NCBI GenBank assembly: GCA_022538095.1 | Contig: JAKYXN010000013.1 | Coordinates: 1-64,000 of the forward strand | Reading direction: 5' to 3' | Origin: Puniceicoccaceae bacterium K14 | Lineage (GTDB): Bacteria > Verrucomicrobiota > Verrucomicrobiia > Opitutales > Opitutaceae | DNA: 64,000 nt | Shown here: positions 52,319 through 63,071 of the stretch, piece after piece | How positions within the stretch are numbered: the stretch's first letter is position 1 | How the letters are laid out: each line of letters starts with the position of its first letter | The notes under the pieces: model-generated | Databases searched by the model: none | Told to the model about the DNA's origin: nothing | Seen by the model: the letters and a program-made list of their open reading frames with translations, nothing else | Made by a program: the position numbers and the translations under genes

Positions 52319-55261
52319 TCAAACACCTGAAACCGAATCTGGAATAAAGAGAACCGAGTACATACGACAATCCTTCTCCCCATGCTCGCAATTTGAGCCT
52401 AAAGTAATTGATTCATTTTTTCCCAACCGCTTTTTGTAAAAAGGCAGCCACGCATTCCCTACCTGGAACCCGCTATCCACTCTACTATCAATTTCGCAAA
52501 TCTCAAAAGATTTTAGCCAAGCAGGCATAGGCAGCCGATCATCATGAGCAATGTACAGCGTTCCTGATACGCAGACAGAGAAGTCCATCAAATCAACTGC
52601 TTCATACAATCGTTCGTCGTCCGCGGTTTGGATATAATCTGCGCCACGCATAAACTCTGGGATTTCTTCGATGTAGTCATCTCTGTCTACATAGAGCTGT
52701 AGGCCATCTTCCGCATTGCTCATTACCGGTAAGGTGATGCGGGTCCCCGAGTAAGAAAAACCCTTAATATAGTTTCCTTCCGACTGCTCAATCTCTAGCC
52801 CTTCGACAAATTCGTCGACCAAGATAAGTTCTTCATGGGGCAAAGGTTTTTGTAGTTGTGGCAAATTTTCGACAATGCCTCCACCGGAATCGATTGGCAG
52901 GACTTCAACTACAACTCGAGCTGATTCTATCCCGTCGCATTCAGCAACCAAGACAATCTCTCCTGCCTCGCGCGTCGAGCGAACGGCTACTCGATTTATT
53001 CCACACTCTAGGTCGAGATAGCTATGGTTGGTAGATTGTTCTTTCCCGCTATTGTATCCACCTCTCCATACGCCGGGGCCTTTCAAACTAAAATCGACCT
53101 TTTGTTGAAAAGTGGGACAGCGTCGCCCCGAAGCATCCAATGCTTCACAGTCGAACAAAATGATATCAGAGCCATCTGCAAAAAAGCCCGCTGGTCCGGT
53201 CATTGGGCTCAGCCGCAATCGCCTCGCCTCGCCTACTGTTTCCTTACGTTGGCGTGCAATCTCCAGGCCTTCATCACTGTACGCCACTGCTTCCACAGTC
53301 CCCGGCTCCCACTTAAGGGGTCCAAAAATAAAGAGAAAACGGTACGATACGTCTCCAAATCCCTTCGAAATTCCATTGATAAAAAGTTCCACCTTAGAGC
53401 AATTTGAGACGACATAAAAAGGCTTGATAATATCTCTTTCAGAGGGATAGGTCCAATGACCGATCAAGTGAACCTGCGGCTTGGGATGAAACAATGCCCG
53501 TGAGGCAAAGAAGGCTTCCTTCGGTAAACGCACCGCATCCACAATGCCACCGGCACGCGTCACTTCACAGTCGTTTCGTCCTCCACTGGTAGAATCAGAA
53601 AAAATCCAATTAGCCCCACCACAATGGCTCGATCTTCCAATACGCTGCACGTATTCATAGACTTGATTGGCGGCAAAGGATTCATTCGTCAATTCGTACT
53701 CTTGTTTTCTCGGTACTACATATCCATAATCTGGTGGCGAGTAATCATCCCACACGCGACGCGGGCATTCCTCGCGATTGTACTCGCCTTCCACAACTGG
53801 TTTGTCTCGAAACTTGTGACCGCCTTGAGTGCCGATTTCCAAATCGCTGAAATCAATCGTTGTCTTGCTCGGTCGTCGGTGAGCATACGCTCGTTTTCCA
53901 TACGGATCATAAAGATCGCAGTATGCTTTCAATTCCTTAACATGCTCACGCGTAACCGCTTGATTACCGCCCTCCCAAATCAAAATCGAAGGATGGTTAC
54001 GGAAATACACAATGCTATCGCGAAAGGCATTGGCTCGCACCCTCCATGAATGGCCCTCCAAATCGCCCTCACCATCAACGCCTGGCTGGATCGTAATTAG
54101 GCCGAGCTGGTCAGATGCCTTCAAGTGAACAGGAGCGCCCGCAGTGTGCCCCCATCGCACCAGGTTTCCACCCGCTAGGCGCATCAATTCCAAAGTATGG
54201 TATTGCACCCAATCCGGCAAAGCAGCTCCCAGCCCTGCCCATTCGTTAGTCGATTTTTGTCCCCACCCTTGAAGCTTCATACGACGGCCATTCATCGAGA
54301 AGCCACTATACGTCGAAAACTTCCAAAATCGAATACCAAGTGGGATTTCAATGGTATCCACAACCTCACCTTCAATCTCTATCGCAATCAACACTCGATA
54401 CAAATGGGGACGTTCGGGATCCCACAAAACCGGATTTTCTATTCCTCCTGAAGCACAGATTTTCCGTGTTTCACCACTCCGCAAATGCACCTCTTCTGAC
54501 GTTGAAAAAACCATTTTGTTCTCAAAGTCGACAGCCTCCGCTCTCATTAAAAATTCCCTAGAATCGTCGTACTCATTGCGGATTTCAACTTCCAAACCAA
54601 CCGAAGCATAATTTAGCGAAACTTCAGGCGTGAACACATACGCCCCTACTGTTTCCAGGTTACTGAACAGCGGAAGAGTCACATGCAGATTGTCCTTAAT
54701 GTGCAAGTACACATTGCGATAAATCCCTCCATGAGCCGGATGCCAATGTGGGTTATTCCAAGAATGCTTCGCCCCCCCTTCGAAGCTTGACCATTTCATC
54801 TCTCCCTCCTCGTCAGCGATAAACGAATTATCACACATGACGGCCAATACATTCTCTCCCGAAAAATCGATATGAGCGCTTAGGTCAAAACCAAAGGGCA
54901 AAAATCCGTTTTCGCACTTTCCTAAAAAAACTCCGTTTAAGTATACTTCCGCCAGTTGGCGAACGGCTTCAAATTCGATAAATATTTTCTTTTCCAAGGC
55001 CGATTCAGGAAGACAAAATGATTTGCGATACCAAGTCCGACCTGACCATTGATCACGCTCTCCTGAATGATTTTTGGACTGAAAATGGGCAAAGGTATCG
55101 ACATCATTATATGTATGAGGAGCTGACACCGTACTCCATCCACTATCATCAAACTCACGAAGTTTCCCGCCTTCAACGTCATCTCTCAAAAATTTCCAAT
55201 CGTAGTTGAAATTAAATACAGATTGAATGTTTTCCTCACCTAATATTTTGCTCTGTCTCAA
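52319..55261 (-). CDS. GH2-family glycoside hydrolase (beta-galactosidase/glucuronidase-like)
   Basis: 980 residues, TTG start at 55261 right after an in-frame stop. Sugar-binding jelly-roll at about 15-190 (FNYDWKFLRDD, GRTWYRKSF, AEVYLNG), two immunoglobulin-like domains, then the barrel. The acid/base position reads NHPSILIWEGGNQ (residues 422-434), where classical GH2 has GNE, so the Glu is replaced by Gln. The likely nucleophile is E493 in VVEGEYN. Long C-terminal domains follow (YVVSNCSKVELFINGISKGF). No signal peptide is visible. It sits upstream of and in line with the sigma factor, consistent with glycan degradation. Confidence 0.87.
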   Translation of the reverse strand: MRQSKILGEENIQSVFNFNYDWKFLRDDVEGGKLREFDDSGWSTVSAPHTYNDVDTFAHFQSKNHSGERDQWSGRTWYRKSFCLPESALEKKIFIEFEAVRQLAEVYLNGVFLGKCENGFLPFGFDLSAHIDFSGENVLAVMCDNSFIADEEGEMKWSSFEGGAKHSWNNPHWHPAHGGIYRNVYLHIKDNLHVTLPLFSNLETVGAYVFTPEVSLNYASVGLEVEIRNEYDDSREFLMRAEAVDFENKMVFSTSEEVHLRSGETRKICASGGIENPVLWDPERPHLYRVLIAIEIEGEVVDTIEIPLGIRFWKFSTYSGFSMNGRRMKLQGWGQKSTNEWAGLGAALPDWVQYHTLELMRLAGGNLVRWGHTAGAPVHLKASDQLGLITIQPGVDGEGDLEGHSWRVRANAFRDSIVYFRNHPSILIWEGGNQAVTREHVKELKAYCDLYDPYGKRAYAHRRPSKTTIDFSDLEIGTQGGHKFRDKPVVEGEYNREECPRRVWDDYSPPDYGYVVPRKQEYELTNESFAANQVYEYVQRIGRSSHCGGANWIFSDSTSGGRNDCEVTRAGGIVDAVRLPKEAFFASRALFHPKPQVHLIGHWTYPSERDIIKPFYVVSNCSKVELFINGISKGFGDVSYRFLFIFGPLKWEPGTVEAVAYSDEGLEIARQRKETVGEARRLRLSPMTGPAGFFADGSDIILFDCEALDASGRRCPTFQQKVDFSLKGPGVWRGGYNSGKEQSTNHSYLDLECGINRVAVRSTREAGEIVLVAECDGIESARVVVEVLPIDSGGGIVENLPQLQKPLPHEELILVDEFVEGLEIEQSEGNYIKGFSYSGTRITLPVMSNAEDGLQLYVDRDDYIEEIPEFMRGADYIQTADDERLYEAVDLMDFSVCVSGTLYIAHDDRLPMPAWLKSFEICEIDSRVDSGFQVGNAWLPFYKKRLGKNESITLGSNCEHGEKDCRMYSVLFIPDSVSGV

Positions 55262-55438
55262 AACTTTCTAAAACTTGTTCGGGGTTAGTTCACTTTATAA
55301 CTCAACTTGCCAGTCCATGATAGTGCAAGAACTCTCAATGGCAAACCCACCATTCATGAGCACCTTTGAAGAGAATTCGTAACTAGCAGACACCAAATAA
55401 ACGTTTTCAAGGCATGAAAGTAGCTATAAGTATTTTTT

Positions 55439-57064
55439 ATGGACGCTATTTTTCTCGCAGTCGCATTTGCCTTCGGGTTCATCGCTCAGCAGTTTCGACT
55501 CCCCCCTTTGGTCGGATTCTTGATTTCTGGATTTGTACTACAAGCTTTCGGTCAGACAGGCGGGGATACTCTAGACGTTCTAGCTGACCTGGGTGTCACC
55601 CTTATGCTCTTCAGTATAGGCGTGAAACTGCGAGTCCGCACTTTAGCAAGACCAGAGATTTGGGCGGGGACATCGATTCAGACAATCGCTGTAATTCTGT
55701 TTTTCACACCGATTTTGCTACTTCTCGGAGCCTTTGCAGGTGAAGCGATGGGAATGGATTGGAAATCTGCACTCTTGATTTCTTTTGCGTTGAGCTTCTC
55801 CAGCACGGTTTTCGCAGTCAAGGCCCTGGAAGAGAGCGGCGATATGGGCTCAATACATGGACGGATGGCTATCGGCATGCTCATTATGCAAGATATTCTC
55901 GCAGTCCTGTTCCTGACCTTTTCCACTGGGAAAATTCCTTCCATATGGGCAATCGCCTTATTGGCTGCCTTTTTGCTCGGTCGAAAGTGGATCGGAGCAC
56001 TCATCAGTAGATCCGGTCATGGAGAAATGGTGACACTTTGCGGACTGTTTCTGGCATTATTTCTCGGTGCAGAGGGTTTCGAATCAGTGGGTCTAAAAGC
56101 GGATTTGGGTGCCTTATTTGTAGGGATATTAGTGGGCACTCACTCACGAGCGAAAGAACTGAGCAAGTCACTTATTGGCTTAACCGATTTACTCTTAGTC
56201 GGTTTTTTCTTACGTATCGGGCTCGAGGGCTCACTTAGCTGGCAAGGCGTTTTGCCAGCGCTTCTCTTTATCCTGATACTGCCTTTCAAAAGTGCGGTGT
56301 TCTTCGGCTTGTTAACTCGATTTCACCTGCGCGCCCGCACGTCATGGATGGCAGGCTTCACACTCTCAACCTACAGCGAATTTGGGTTAATCGTCATCGC
56401 ATTAGCTGTCGGCAAAGGGTGGTTGCCTCCTGAATGGCTCGTTACCATGGCAGTTGCCCTGTCACTTAGTATTATCATTATGGCGCCGCTCAATCGCCGA
56501 GCCGAATTACTTTACGATCCGATAAGCGATCCCTTGAAAAAATTCGAGACAGATGGTCAACACCCAGACGACTCCACCATAAAACTCGACGGCGAGCGAA
56601 TTGCGATTTTTGGCATGGGCCGCGTCGGACTCGCGGCGTATAAAAATCTACAAAACCGCTACCCTGGAAAAGTCATTGGATTTGACCGGGATCCCACTTC
56701 AGTCCTCAAACACGAACAGTCTGGCCGAAACGTTCTCCTTGCCGATGCAACTGATTCTGATTTCTGGGAAAAAATCTGCCTGAAAGACAAGATAGATCTC
56801 GTCGTTCTCGCTATGCCCAAACATGGAGCCAATGTACACGCAGCAGAAACGCTCAAGCGGCATGAATTCGAAGGCGTCGTTGCGGCAACGGGTAAATTCG
56901 ACGATGATGTGAAAGAGCTCCGTGAACTCGGTCTCGACACAGCATTTAACCTCTACAACGAAGCCGGAGCAGGTTTTGCCGACCATGTCTGCAGCGTTTT
57001 CACCCAACAAAGACCCGACCTCGCTCATAAATGGAGTTCATCAGCTGATGAACGCCTAACTTGA
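55439..57064 (+). CDS. Kef/YbaL-type cation:proton antiporter with TrkA-N domain
   Basis: 541 residues. The N-terminal 350 are CPA2-type membrane helices (FRLPPLVGFLISGFVLQAF, LGVTLMLFSIGVKLRVR, SALLISFALSFSSTVFAVKAL). The C-terminal half is an NAD-binding TrkA-N domain (IAIFGMGRVGLAAYKNL, VIGFDRDP, LLADATDSDFW). Such transporters exchange K+ or Na+ for protons and are gated by nucleotide. ATG start with no strong ribosome site. It stands alone, followed by a 156-base gap before the MerR gene. Confidence 0.9.
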   Translation: MDAIFLAVAFAFGFIAQQFRLPPLVGFLISGFVLQAFGQTGGDTLDVLADLGVTLMLFSIGVKLRVRTLARPEIWAGTSIQTIAVILFFTPILLLLGAFAGEAMGMDWKSALLISFALSFSSTVFAVKALEESGDMGSIHGRMAIGMLIMQDILAVLFLTFSTGKIPSIWAIALLAAFLLGRKWIGALISRSGHGEMVTLCGLFLALFLGAEGFESVGLKADLGALFVGILVGTHSRAKELSKSLIGLTDLLLVGFFLRIGLEGSLSWQGVLPALLFILILPFKSAVFFGLLTRFHLRARTSWMAGFTLSTYSEFGLIVIALAVGKGWLPPEWLVTMAVALSLSIIIMAPLNRRAELLYDPISDPLKKFETDGQHPDDSTIKLDGERIAIFGMGRVGLAAYKNLQNRYPGKVIGFDRDPTSVLKHEQSGRNVLLADATDSDFWEKICLKDKIDLVVLAMPKHGANVHAAETLKRHEFEGVVAATGKFDDDVKELRELGLDTAFNLYNEAGAGFADHVCSVFTQQRPDLAHKWSSSADERLT

Positions 57065-57220
57065 ACCAAAACCTCAAAACCGTTTTTCATCCAGAGAACA
57101 CCTAAACGACAAAAAGCGTGTGAACTACTCATAGACCACTGTCCGAACCTGATTCATTAACCCAATTAATGATTCATATAAATTTGAAATATCAATGAAT
57201 TCGATTCTTATGGTTCACAA

Positions 57221-58180
57221 ATGAGTCTAAATATCGAAACTTCCAATGATTTCAAAATCGGTGCCGCTGCTAAGCTAGCCGGTATTTCCCCGAATACCAT
57301 ACGTACCTGGATTCGCAGAAACTACTTCACCCCATCACACGTCACAGAAAGCGGTAACCGCCTTATCAGTTCCGAGGACATCAAGCGGCTCGTTATGATG
57401 AAAACACTAATCTCTTCGGGAGATTCAATAAGCAGCATCGCTAGCCTTACAGACGACGCCCTCGCTAAACGCTTGGCTGAGGCAACCTATATCGCAGACA
57501 GTAGCCAGTCCTTACAAAGCAGAAGTTTGCTAACAAACATCAAACCCGCATTTCTCGGTGAAAACGTCCAAGCCCGATACGGACTCATTTCAAAGCGTTT
57601 TTGGTCCCCAGTGCTCATCGAAAAAATTGATGATCTGAAAGTGTATTTAGAGAAAGAAGGCGACATCGATATAATTCTGATCGACTTCAGGCTTTCCTCT
57701 GAACTGCGTGCGCTCGTTGATTACGCGAAAAGCGAAAAAGAACGAACCGTCGTCGCCCTATTCGACTTCCTGCCTAGAGAAATCGTCAAAGAATTGAGCG
57801 ATGCGGATATTCAACTCATTCGGGGGCCAATCAATGCTGATTATCTCGAGAAGGAACTCGGAAGTATCTTGTCCGCAATCCAGCACAAGCGCACCTCCAA
57901 TCCTCTGGACTACACACCCCCTGCTCGAATTTTCGACGACGCTCAATTGAGTCAAATTTCCAACGCTCAACCAACAATCAAATGCGAATGCCCACGGCAC
58001 ATCAGCTCCATTGTCAGCAGCCTTGCGGCCTTCGAGGATTATTCCAAAATATGCGAAGTGCAATCGACCGAGGACCGAGAATTTCACAACTACCTAGCTG
58101 ACGAAACAGCTCGAGCAAGACACATCATGGAACTAGCTCTTGTCCGTCTCTGCGCACACGACGGCATCAGCATAACTTAA
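57221..58180 (+). CDS. MerR-type regulator with pseudo-receiver and conserved C-terminal domain
   Basis: 319 residues. The MerR winged helix lies at 10-75 (FKIGAAAKLAGISPNTIRTW, RLISSEDIKRLVMMKTL). The middle part (about 100-210) looks like a receiver or small-molecule fold (DIILIDFRLSSELRALVDYA). The end (about 250-319) has a CECPRHISSIVSSLAAFEDY block and a helical tail with conserved histidines. Comparable MerR regulators are found in many proteobacteria; ligand unknown. Its stop overlaps the convergent gspF-like gene by four bases. Confidence 0.85.
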   Translation: MSLNIETSNDFKIGAAAKLAGISPNTIRTWIRRNYFTPSHVTESGNRLISSEDIKRLVMMKTLISSGDSISSIASLTDDALAKRLAEATYIADSSQSLQSRSLLTNIKPAFLGENVQARYGLISKRFWSPVLIEKIDDLKVYLEKEGDIDIILIDFRLSSELRALVDYAKSEKERTVVALFDFLPREIVKELSDADIQLIRGPINADYLEKELGSILSAIQHKRTSNPLDYTPPARIFDDAQLSQISNAQPTIKCECPRHISSIVSSLAAFEDYSKICEVQSTEDREFHNYLADETARARHIMELALVRLCAHDGISIT

Positions 58181-59130
58181 TCAAGAATAGATGTAATGTC
58201 GTTCAAGTGGCCCATGTAGAAGACTACAATCTGATAGGCCGCTAAAACGACTGCCGCCAACAACACAATTTTTGGATACAAAATTGCAGCGATCGCCAAC
58301 TTACGCTTCGCCTTTTTCTCGAACTCTTCTGCGAGACGGACGAGGTTCTCAACCAGCCCCCCAGAACGCTCCCCACTCTTGTAGAAACTAACAAAATTCT
58401 TGGGAAGCCAACTCACCTCCTTAAATCCATTGCTCGCGGGTTCACCGCGGTAAATAACCTCCAACACACGCTCTCCAAACACCTCGTAACGCTTAGCATT
58501 CAGGCAACGAACCGCCAAGGCCCAAGAGTAATCAAGATTCAATCCCGCATTCATAGCAGTCGACAAGGTGCGACAAAAGATTCCAAGATCGCGGGATCGC
58601 TTATATCCAGACACGATCGGCAAGAGCTCAGAAAGTCTTCTCCTGATTGCTGGAATTGTCTTCAAAACAAGAATACTTATAAGAGACACACCCCAAAACA
58701 CTGCAAAAATCTTCCCTACCTGCTCTGCGTAACCAGTGAAGTCTCCGTCCATTAGTTTATTAAGCGGAACCGCGAGTAAGGAAAAATGAACCAAAACTGT
58801 TGGATACAAACAAGAGAGTAAAAGCTTGCCTCGAAAATCGCTCTTGGCATCACGTGATATCGCCAATTGCTCCATCGCCTCAGCCAAACCACCTGATTTG
58901 CTCGATGCCTCGCAGATTGCTAATTCGGTCTCATTTAAGAAATCCAAATGCTCACGCAATCCATCCTCCCAGCTTCCCCCCGTCTCCAAGTAATACCGAA
59001 ACGACTCGATAGACGGACTGGATATAGAATCGGCTAATTCGACCGACTCCACCGGCCCTAATCCAGATCGTAGAGAATCGCTCACTTGACGGAACCAAGC
59101 AGCTACTTGCTTATCAGAGGGATACGCCAT
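58177..59130 (-). CDS. GspF/PilC-family inner-membrane protein, isolated
   Basis: 317 residues of two T2SSF domains: WFRQVSDSLRSGLGPVESVE and the SSKSGGLAEAMEQLA half, then IFCRTLSTAMNAGLNLDYSW and FYKSGERSGGLVENLVRLAEEFEKKAK. Three membrane helices are visible (about 105-125, 143-163 and 290-310). It is the platform protein of type II secretion or type IV pili, but no GspE, GspD or pilin gene is near. It lies 50 bases beyond the helicase gene on the same strand. Confidence 0.87.
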   Translation of the reverse strand: MAYPSDKQVAAWFRQVSDSLRSGLGPVESVELADSISSPSIESFRYYLETGGSWEDGLREHLDFLNETELAICEASSKSGGLAEAMEQLAISRDAKSDFRGKLLLSCLYPTVLVHFSLLAVPLNKLMDGDFTGYAEQVGKIFAVFWGVSLISILVLKTIPAIRRRLSELLPIVSGYKRSRDLGIFCRTLSTAMNAGLNLDYSWALAVRCLNAKRYEVFGERVLEVIYRGEPASNGFKEVSWLPKNFVSFYKSGERSGGLVENLVRLAEEFEKKAKRKLAIAAILYPKIVLLAAVVLAAYQIVVFYMGHLNDITSILD

Positions 59131-59180
59131 TGGGAATAACTCTTCGTGAACCTAATACGAATCCTCTTTTATACAAGGTA

Positions 59181-61757
59181 TTAATCACGGATAATATCCA
59201 CGATCGCTTCAATATCCGTAACTTTCAAAGAAACACGCTTTTGCTTTTTCGATTCTTCTAAATCGATTTCGAAAACAATCGCCCAATCGTTCAAATCTTC
59301 CGAATCGACTAAAGTCTGCTCAACGATCCAGACCTTACTTTCTTCATTGATCGAGATTCGTGTATGCTCGGTATTTCGAGCTTCTGGATCCAAACGTATC
59401 CACGATCTAGACTCATAATACGTATCCATTTTCTTGCTAAGCTCTACATCTGCCCATTTACTATTTCCCTCGGCAGCTTCAAACACTTGGCTTAGATCGT
59501 ACTCTTCAGCGATTTCTTGGTAATCCTTATTGGAAAGCATGCGAACAAAGCGGAATACCTCATTTCTCACCAAACGGGTAAACAAACTTTTAGGCTGAGT
59601 TATATCCCCCTCCCCTTCCTTTTCAGGTAGCGAATCCGCGTCTTCGTCGTTTCGCTTATAATCTGGGTTTCGCATCAACTCCCATTCATCTATTAAAGAG
59701 GAATCAACATGCTTCAAGAGGTGTTCCAAATACGTCGATATTTCCTGAACGCTTTCATTCTTAAAGGAAACCGGCACTGTATTCTCCAAAGCTCGGTACA
59801 CATTGGTCAAATGCCTCAACAGCAAACCCTCTGCTCGTTGCAGACCGTATACCTTAACGTAATCACTAAAGCTGCTATAACGCTCGAACATTTCTCGAGC
59901 GATCGATTTTGGCTTAATGTTCTCTTTTCCAATCCACGGATGTTCCTTGGCAAAAATATTAAAGGTCTCGTAGATAAAATCGCCTTCAGGTTTCGGATAC
60001 TCGACCTCTTCCAATTTTTCGATACGCTCTTCGTACTCCACGCCCGCAGCCTTGAGCTCCGCCATTTTTTCATCCTTAGCCACAGAGAGCTGTCGCCGTA
60101 AGATAATATCTGGGTTCTCAAGGATCGATTCCACCAAGCTCAACACTTTTAGAGCATAATCGGGCTCTTCTTTATCCAGTACATCCAATGTATCGATACA
60201 GTACAAAGAAAGCGTTTGATTGAGAGAAAAGTCGTCTTGAAGTTCGACATTAACCCTAAGTTTTTTGCCATTCGCTTCTCTTTCATCTAGGATTTCAATA
60301 ATCTCTCGATCCACCAAAGAACGGAACAACTGGAAAGCTTTCTTGCGCAGACCCTTCTTAGAAAATCCTGTATTATGGCAATCATTGATCAAATTCCGCA
60401 TCGCCCGACATCCATCGCTATCGCGACTCAGAACGTTGAGTAACATCCCATGAGATACGCGAAAACGAGACTCAAGCGATTCTGCCTTAGAATTCTGCAA
60501 GCGATTGTACGTTTCTTCATCCCAATGAACAAACCCACGCTCTGGCGGCTTTTTCTTCACTAGTTTACGCTTCTTTTTGGCATCTCCGCCTACTTTCAAT
60601 TCTTGTCGTTTATTTTCCACGACATGCTCCGGAGCCAGTGCCACCACGTAGCCAACGTCGTCATAGCCCTTACGACCAGCACGACCACTAATTTGGTGAA
60701 AATCGCGTATACTCAAAATGCCTGTCTTTTGTCCGCCGTACTTACAAAGCTGGGTAAACAGAACACAGCGAATTGGGACATTCACACCGACTCCAAGCGT
60801 ATCCGTTCCGCAAATAATTTTGAGCATCCCTTTCTGTGCCAGTTTCTCGACAAGAACGCGGTATTTTGGTAGCAAACCTGCGTGATGAAGACCAATGCCG
60901 TGACTCAAGAAACGCTTAATCTCTCGGCCAAAAGGACTGCTAAACACGACCTCCTTTAACTCCTCCGCAATCGCTTTCTTTTCCTCTTTGCTACAGACGT
61001 TCAAGCTCAGCAAATTTTGAGCAGTGTCCGATGCCGTCTTTTGAGTAAAATGAACAATATACACGGGCACACGGCCAAGTTTCAGCAATTCGTCAAGCTG
61101 CTCGACTAAAGTTCGTTCCTCGTAAGTAAATTCCAATGGAACAGGTCTCACTTGACTGGATACGGTCACCGATTCAGCTCCCGTCAATCGCTCCATCTCC
61201 TTTTCAAAAAATCGAGTTTCTCCCAAAGTCGCTGAGATTAGCAAAAACCGACTTTGCGGCATCGTCAGTAACGGAACTTGCCAAGCCACCCCACGCTCTT
61301 GGTCGGAATAATAATGAAACTCATCCATTATGATATCCAAATACTCCGCGTTCTCACCATCGCGCAATGCGATGTTTGAGAGGATCTCCGCAGTACAGCA
61401 CAGGATTGAGGCATTGCGATTTACACTCGCATCCCCTGTCATCATTCCCACGTTCTCTGGACCGAAATCGCGACAAAGCGACAGAAATTTTTCGTTTACC
61501 AACGCTTTGATTGGGCAAGTATAGATCGATCTCCTTCCTAGCGAACAAGAGCGGTAGTGCATTGCAGCTGCTACAAGCGACTTACCCGATCCAGTTGGCG
61601 TATTGAGAACTACATTCTTTCCGGAAAAAATTTCCAGAATCGCTTCTTCTTGAGCGTCATATAACGAAATATTCTTTTCCGAAACATAATCCAAAAAATG
61701 CTCAAGAATCTCGTCAGAATCCTGAGATCCGACCTTAGGTTGCAAAGGAAAATCCAT
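59181..61757 (-). CDS. Ski2-like superfamily 2 RNA helicase
   Basis: 858 residues. Walker [15 protein letters not shown], motif Ia [12 protein letters not shown], motif [16 protein letters not shown] (DEFH variant), motif [11 protein letters not shown], and motif [19 protein letters not shown] are all present. A long helical C-terminal region (from about 430) with [16 protein letters not shown] and [15 protein letters not shown] resembles DUF3516-type bacterial Ski2 relatives. These unwind structured RNA. It ends 50 bases before the gspF gene and starts 14 bases after the lptG/F stop. Confidence 0.88.
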   Translation of the reverse strand: MDFPLQPKVGSQDSDEILEHFLDYVSEKNISLYDAQEEAILEIFSGKNVVLNTPTGSGKSLVAAAMHYRSCSLGRRSIYTCPIKALVNEKFLSLCRDFGPENVGMMTGDASVNRNASILCCTAEILSNIALRDGENAEYLDIIMDEFHYYSDQERGVAWQVPLLTMPQSRFLLISATLGETRFFEKEMERLTGAESVTVSSQVRPVPLEFTYEERTLVEQLDELLKLGRVPVYIVHFTQKTASDTAQNLLSLNVCSKEEKKAIAEELKEVVFSSPFGREIKRFLSHGIGLHHAGLLPKYRVLVEKLAQKGMLKIICGTDTLGVGVNVPIRCVLFTQLCKYGGQKTGILSIRDFHQISGRAGRKGYDDVGYVVALAPEHVVENKRQELKVGGDAKKKRKLVKKKPPERGFVHWDEETYNRLQNSKAESLESRFRVSHGMLLNVLSRDSDGCRAMRNLINDCHNTGFSKKGLRKKAFQLFRSLVDREIIEILDEREANGKKLRVNVELQDDFSLNQTLSLYCIDTLDVLDKEEPDYALKVLSLVESILENPDIILRRQLSVAKDEKMAELKAAGVEYEERIEKLEEVEYPKPEGDFIYETFNIFAKEHPWIGKENIKPKSIAREMFERYSSFSDYVKVYGLQRAEGLLLRHLTNVYRALENTVPVSFKNESVQEISTYLEHLLKHVDSSLIDEWELMRNPDYKRNDEDADSLPEKEGEGDITQPKSLFTRLVRNEVFRFVRMLSNKDYQEIAEEYDLSQVFEAAEGNSKWADVELSKKMDTYYESRSWIRLDPEARNTEHTRISINEESKVWIVEQTLVDSEDLNDWAIVFEIDLEESKKQKRVSLKVTDIEAIVDIIRD

Positions 61758-61771
61758 ATAATAATTATCCG

Positions 61772-62935
61772 CTAAGCGGCAGATGCTTTCACAGAAAGGT
61801 CAGCATTCCTAAGCATTTTGAAACCAATCGCTTGGTACACAATATTCGGCACCCAATAAAGTAAATCAGGACGTAACTCTGGCTTGTTCCCCAACCAACC
61901 GACGGCCAACATCATAAAGTAATAGCCTAGAGCGAGACCAAGAGCCAAGAATATGTTAGCCGACGTTTCTTTACGTTGAGCTTGTATCCCCATTGGAATC
62001 CCAAGAAGGATAAAGGATATCGCAGTAAAGCCCATGGCGAATTTCTCATGAAATGCCATTTGCACGTCCATAATTTTTCCTTTGGCCTCTGCCCGCTCCT
62101 CAGGAGTACCGACCGTTGAAGCTTCAACCCATTTCTTACGTTCCCTTACCAAATCGTAAAACGTGAACCACTTGAGTTTTCGTTCGAAAGTAGCCTTCCC
62201 CAAAATTCTATCCAAGGAAAGACTCGTACTCGTCCTTCCAAACGATTGCGTATGAACCTGGGTGTAGTCCTCTGGATCGTCTCCCTTAATGAATTCGTAA
62301 TATCCATTGGTTAGGATCAAATTAAGCGTATTGAGTTCTTCATTATACTCGAAACGGGCAGATTCAGCTCTGGAAAAACGATTCACGCGACCCTCGTCGT
62401 CCAAATCCCAAAACCATATATCCTCCATTCGGCTATCTTCCTTATTACTCACATAAAGAACCGCCCCGTCAAAATCCTTCACAAAGGTCTTCTCGACAAC
62501 AAAACTAAGCGGGTTTTTCTGAACCGTATTTGCCAATTCGCGACGATATTCGGCCTTCGCTAAAGGGCCGTAGTAAAAATTCACAATAAGAGCGGCCACA
62601 GTCGCAATCACCGCTAAAATGAACACAGAGCTCGAAAGCCTAAAAATGCTCACCCCCGCAGAGCGAATCGCAGTCAACTCGCTCTGAGCCGAAAGCCTGC
62701 CCATAGCCATCAAAACTCCGGTCAGCAAACCAAAGGGCAACGCATGGATAAAAACAAAGGGAAAAAGTACAAACAGTAGCTTGAAGAAGGCAGTAAAGGT
62801 CAACTGCCCCTCGGAAAGCAGGCCAAGCATATCCTTCACGACATTACCCGTCAACAGAATGAAGGCAAACATAAGCACAGCGGCTATGCAGGTAGTGAGG
62901 ACATTTCCAAAAATGTAGCGGTGTAACAGTTTCAC
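61772..62935 (-). CDS. LptF/LptG-family lipopolysaccharide export permease
   Basis: 387 residues, GTG start at 62935. Three N-terminal helices ([39 protein letters not shown]), a periplasmic beta-jellyroll (about 130-260) and three C-terminal helices ([39 protein letters not shown]) are the YjgP/YjgQ build. Paired with a partner permease and LptB it extracts lipopolysaccharide. Only one of the two is in the window, so F or G cannot be decided; no lptB is adjacent. It is divergent from rlmN. Confidence 0.9.
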   Translation of the reverse strand: MKLLHRYIFGNVLTTCIAAVLMFAFILLTGNVVKDMLGLLSEGQLTFTAFFKLLFVLFPFVFIHALPFGLLTGVLMAMGRLSAQSELTAIRSAGVSIFRLSSSVFILAVIATVAALIVNFYYGPLAKAEYRRELANTVQKNPLSFVVEKTFVKDFDGAVLYVSNKEDSRMEDIWFWDLDDEGRVNRFSRAESARFEYNEELNTLNLILTNGYYEFIKGDDPEDYTQVHTQSFGRTSTSLSLDRILGKATFERKLKWFTFYDLVRERKKWVEASTVGTPEERAEAKGKIMDVQMAFHEKFAMGFTAISFILLGIPMGIQAQRKETSANIFLALGLALGYYFMMLAVGWLGNKPELRPDLLYWVPNIVYQAIGFKMLRNADLSVKASAA

Positions 62936-63071
62936 TCGCCGCTACATTTGTGCTCGCTCGAAGATGTTCAATAGGAAAATGACACAAGGAGCCATCATTG
63001 GCGATTCCCAAACCTCCAACTGCACTTGACACCGGCCCTGCTTACGTTGTCTTTGCACAACCAAGCCCGCC

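Noticed and set aside
62936-63071. TTGACA box as a firm promoter for rlmN
   Set aside because: The -35 is perfect but no acceptable -10 lies 16-18 bases downstream, so it is mentioned only as weak support.
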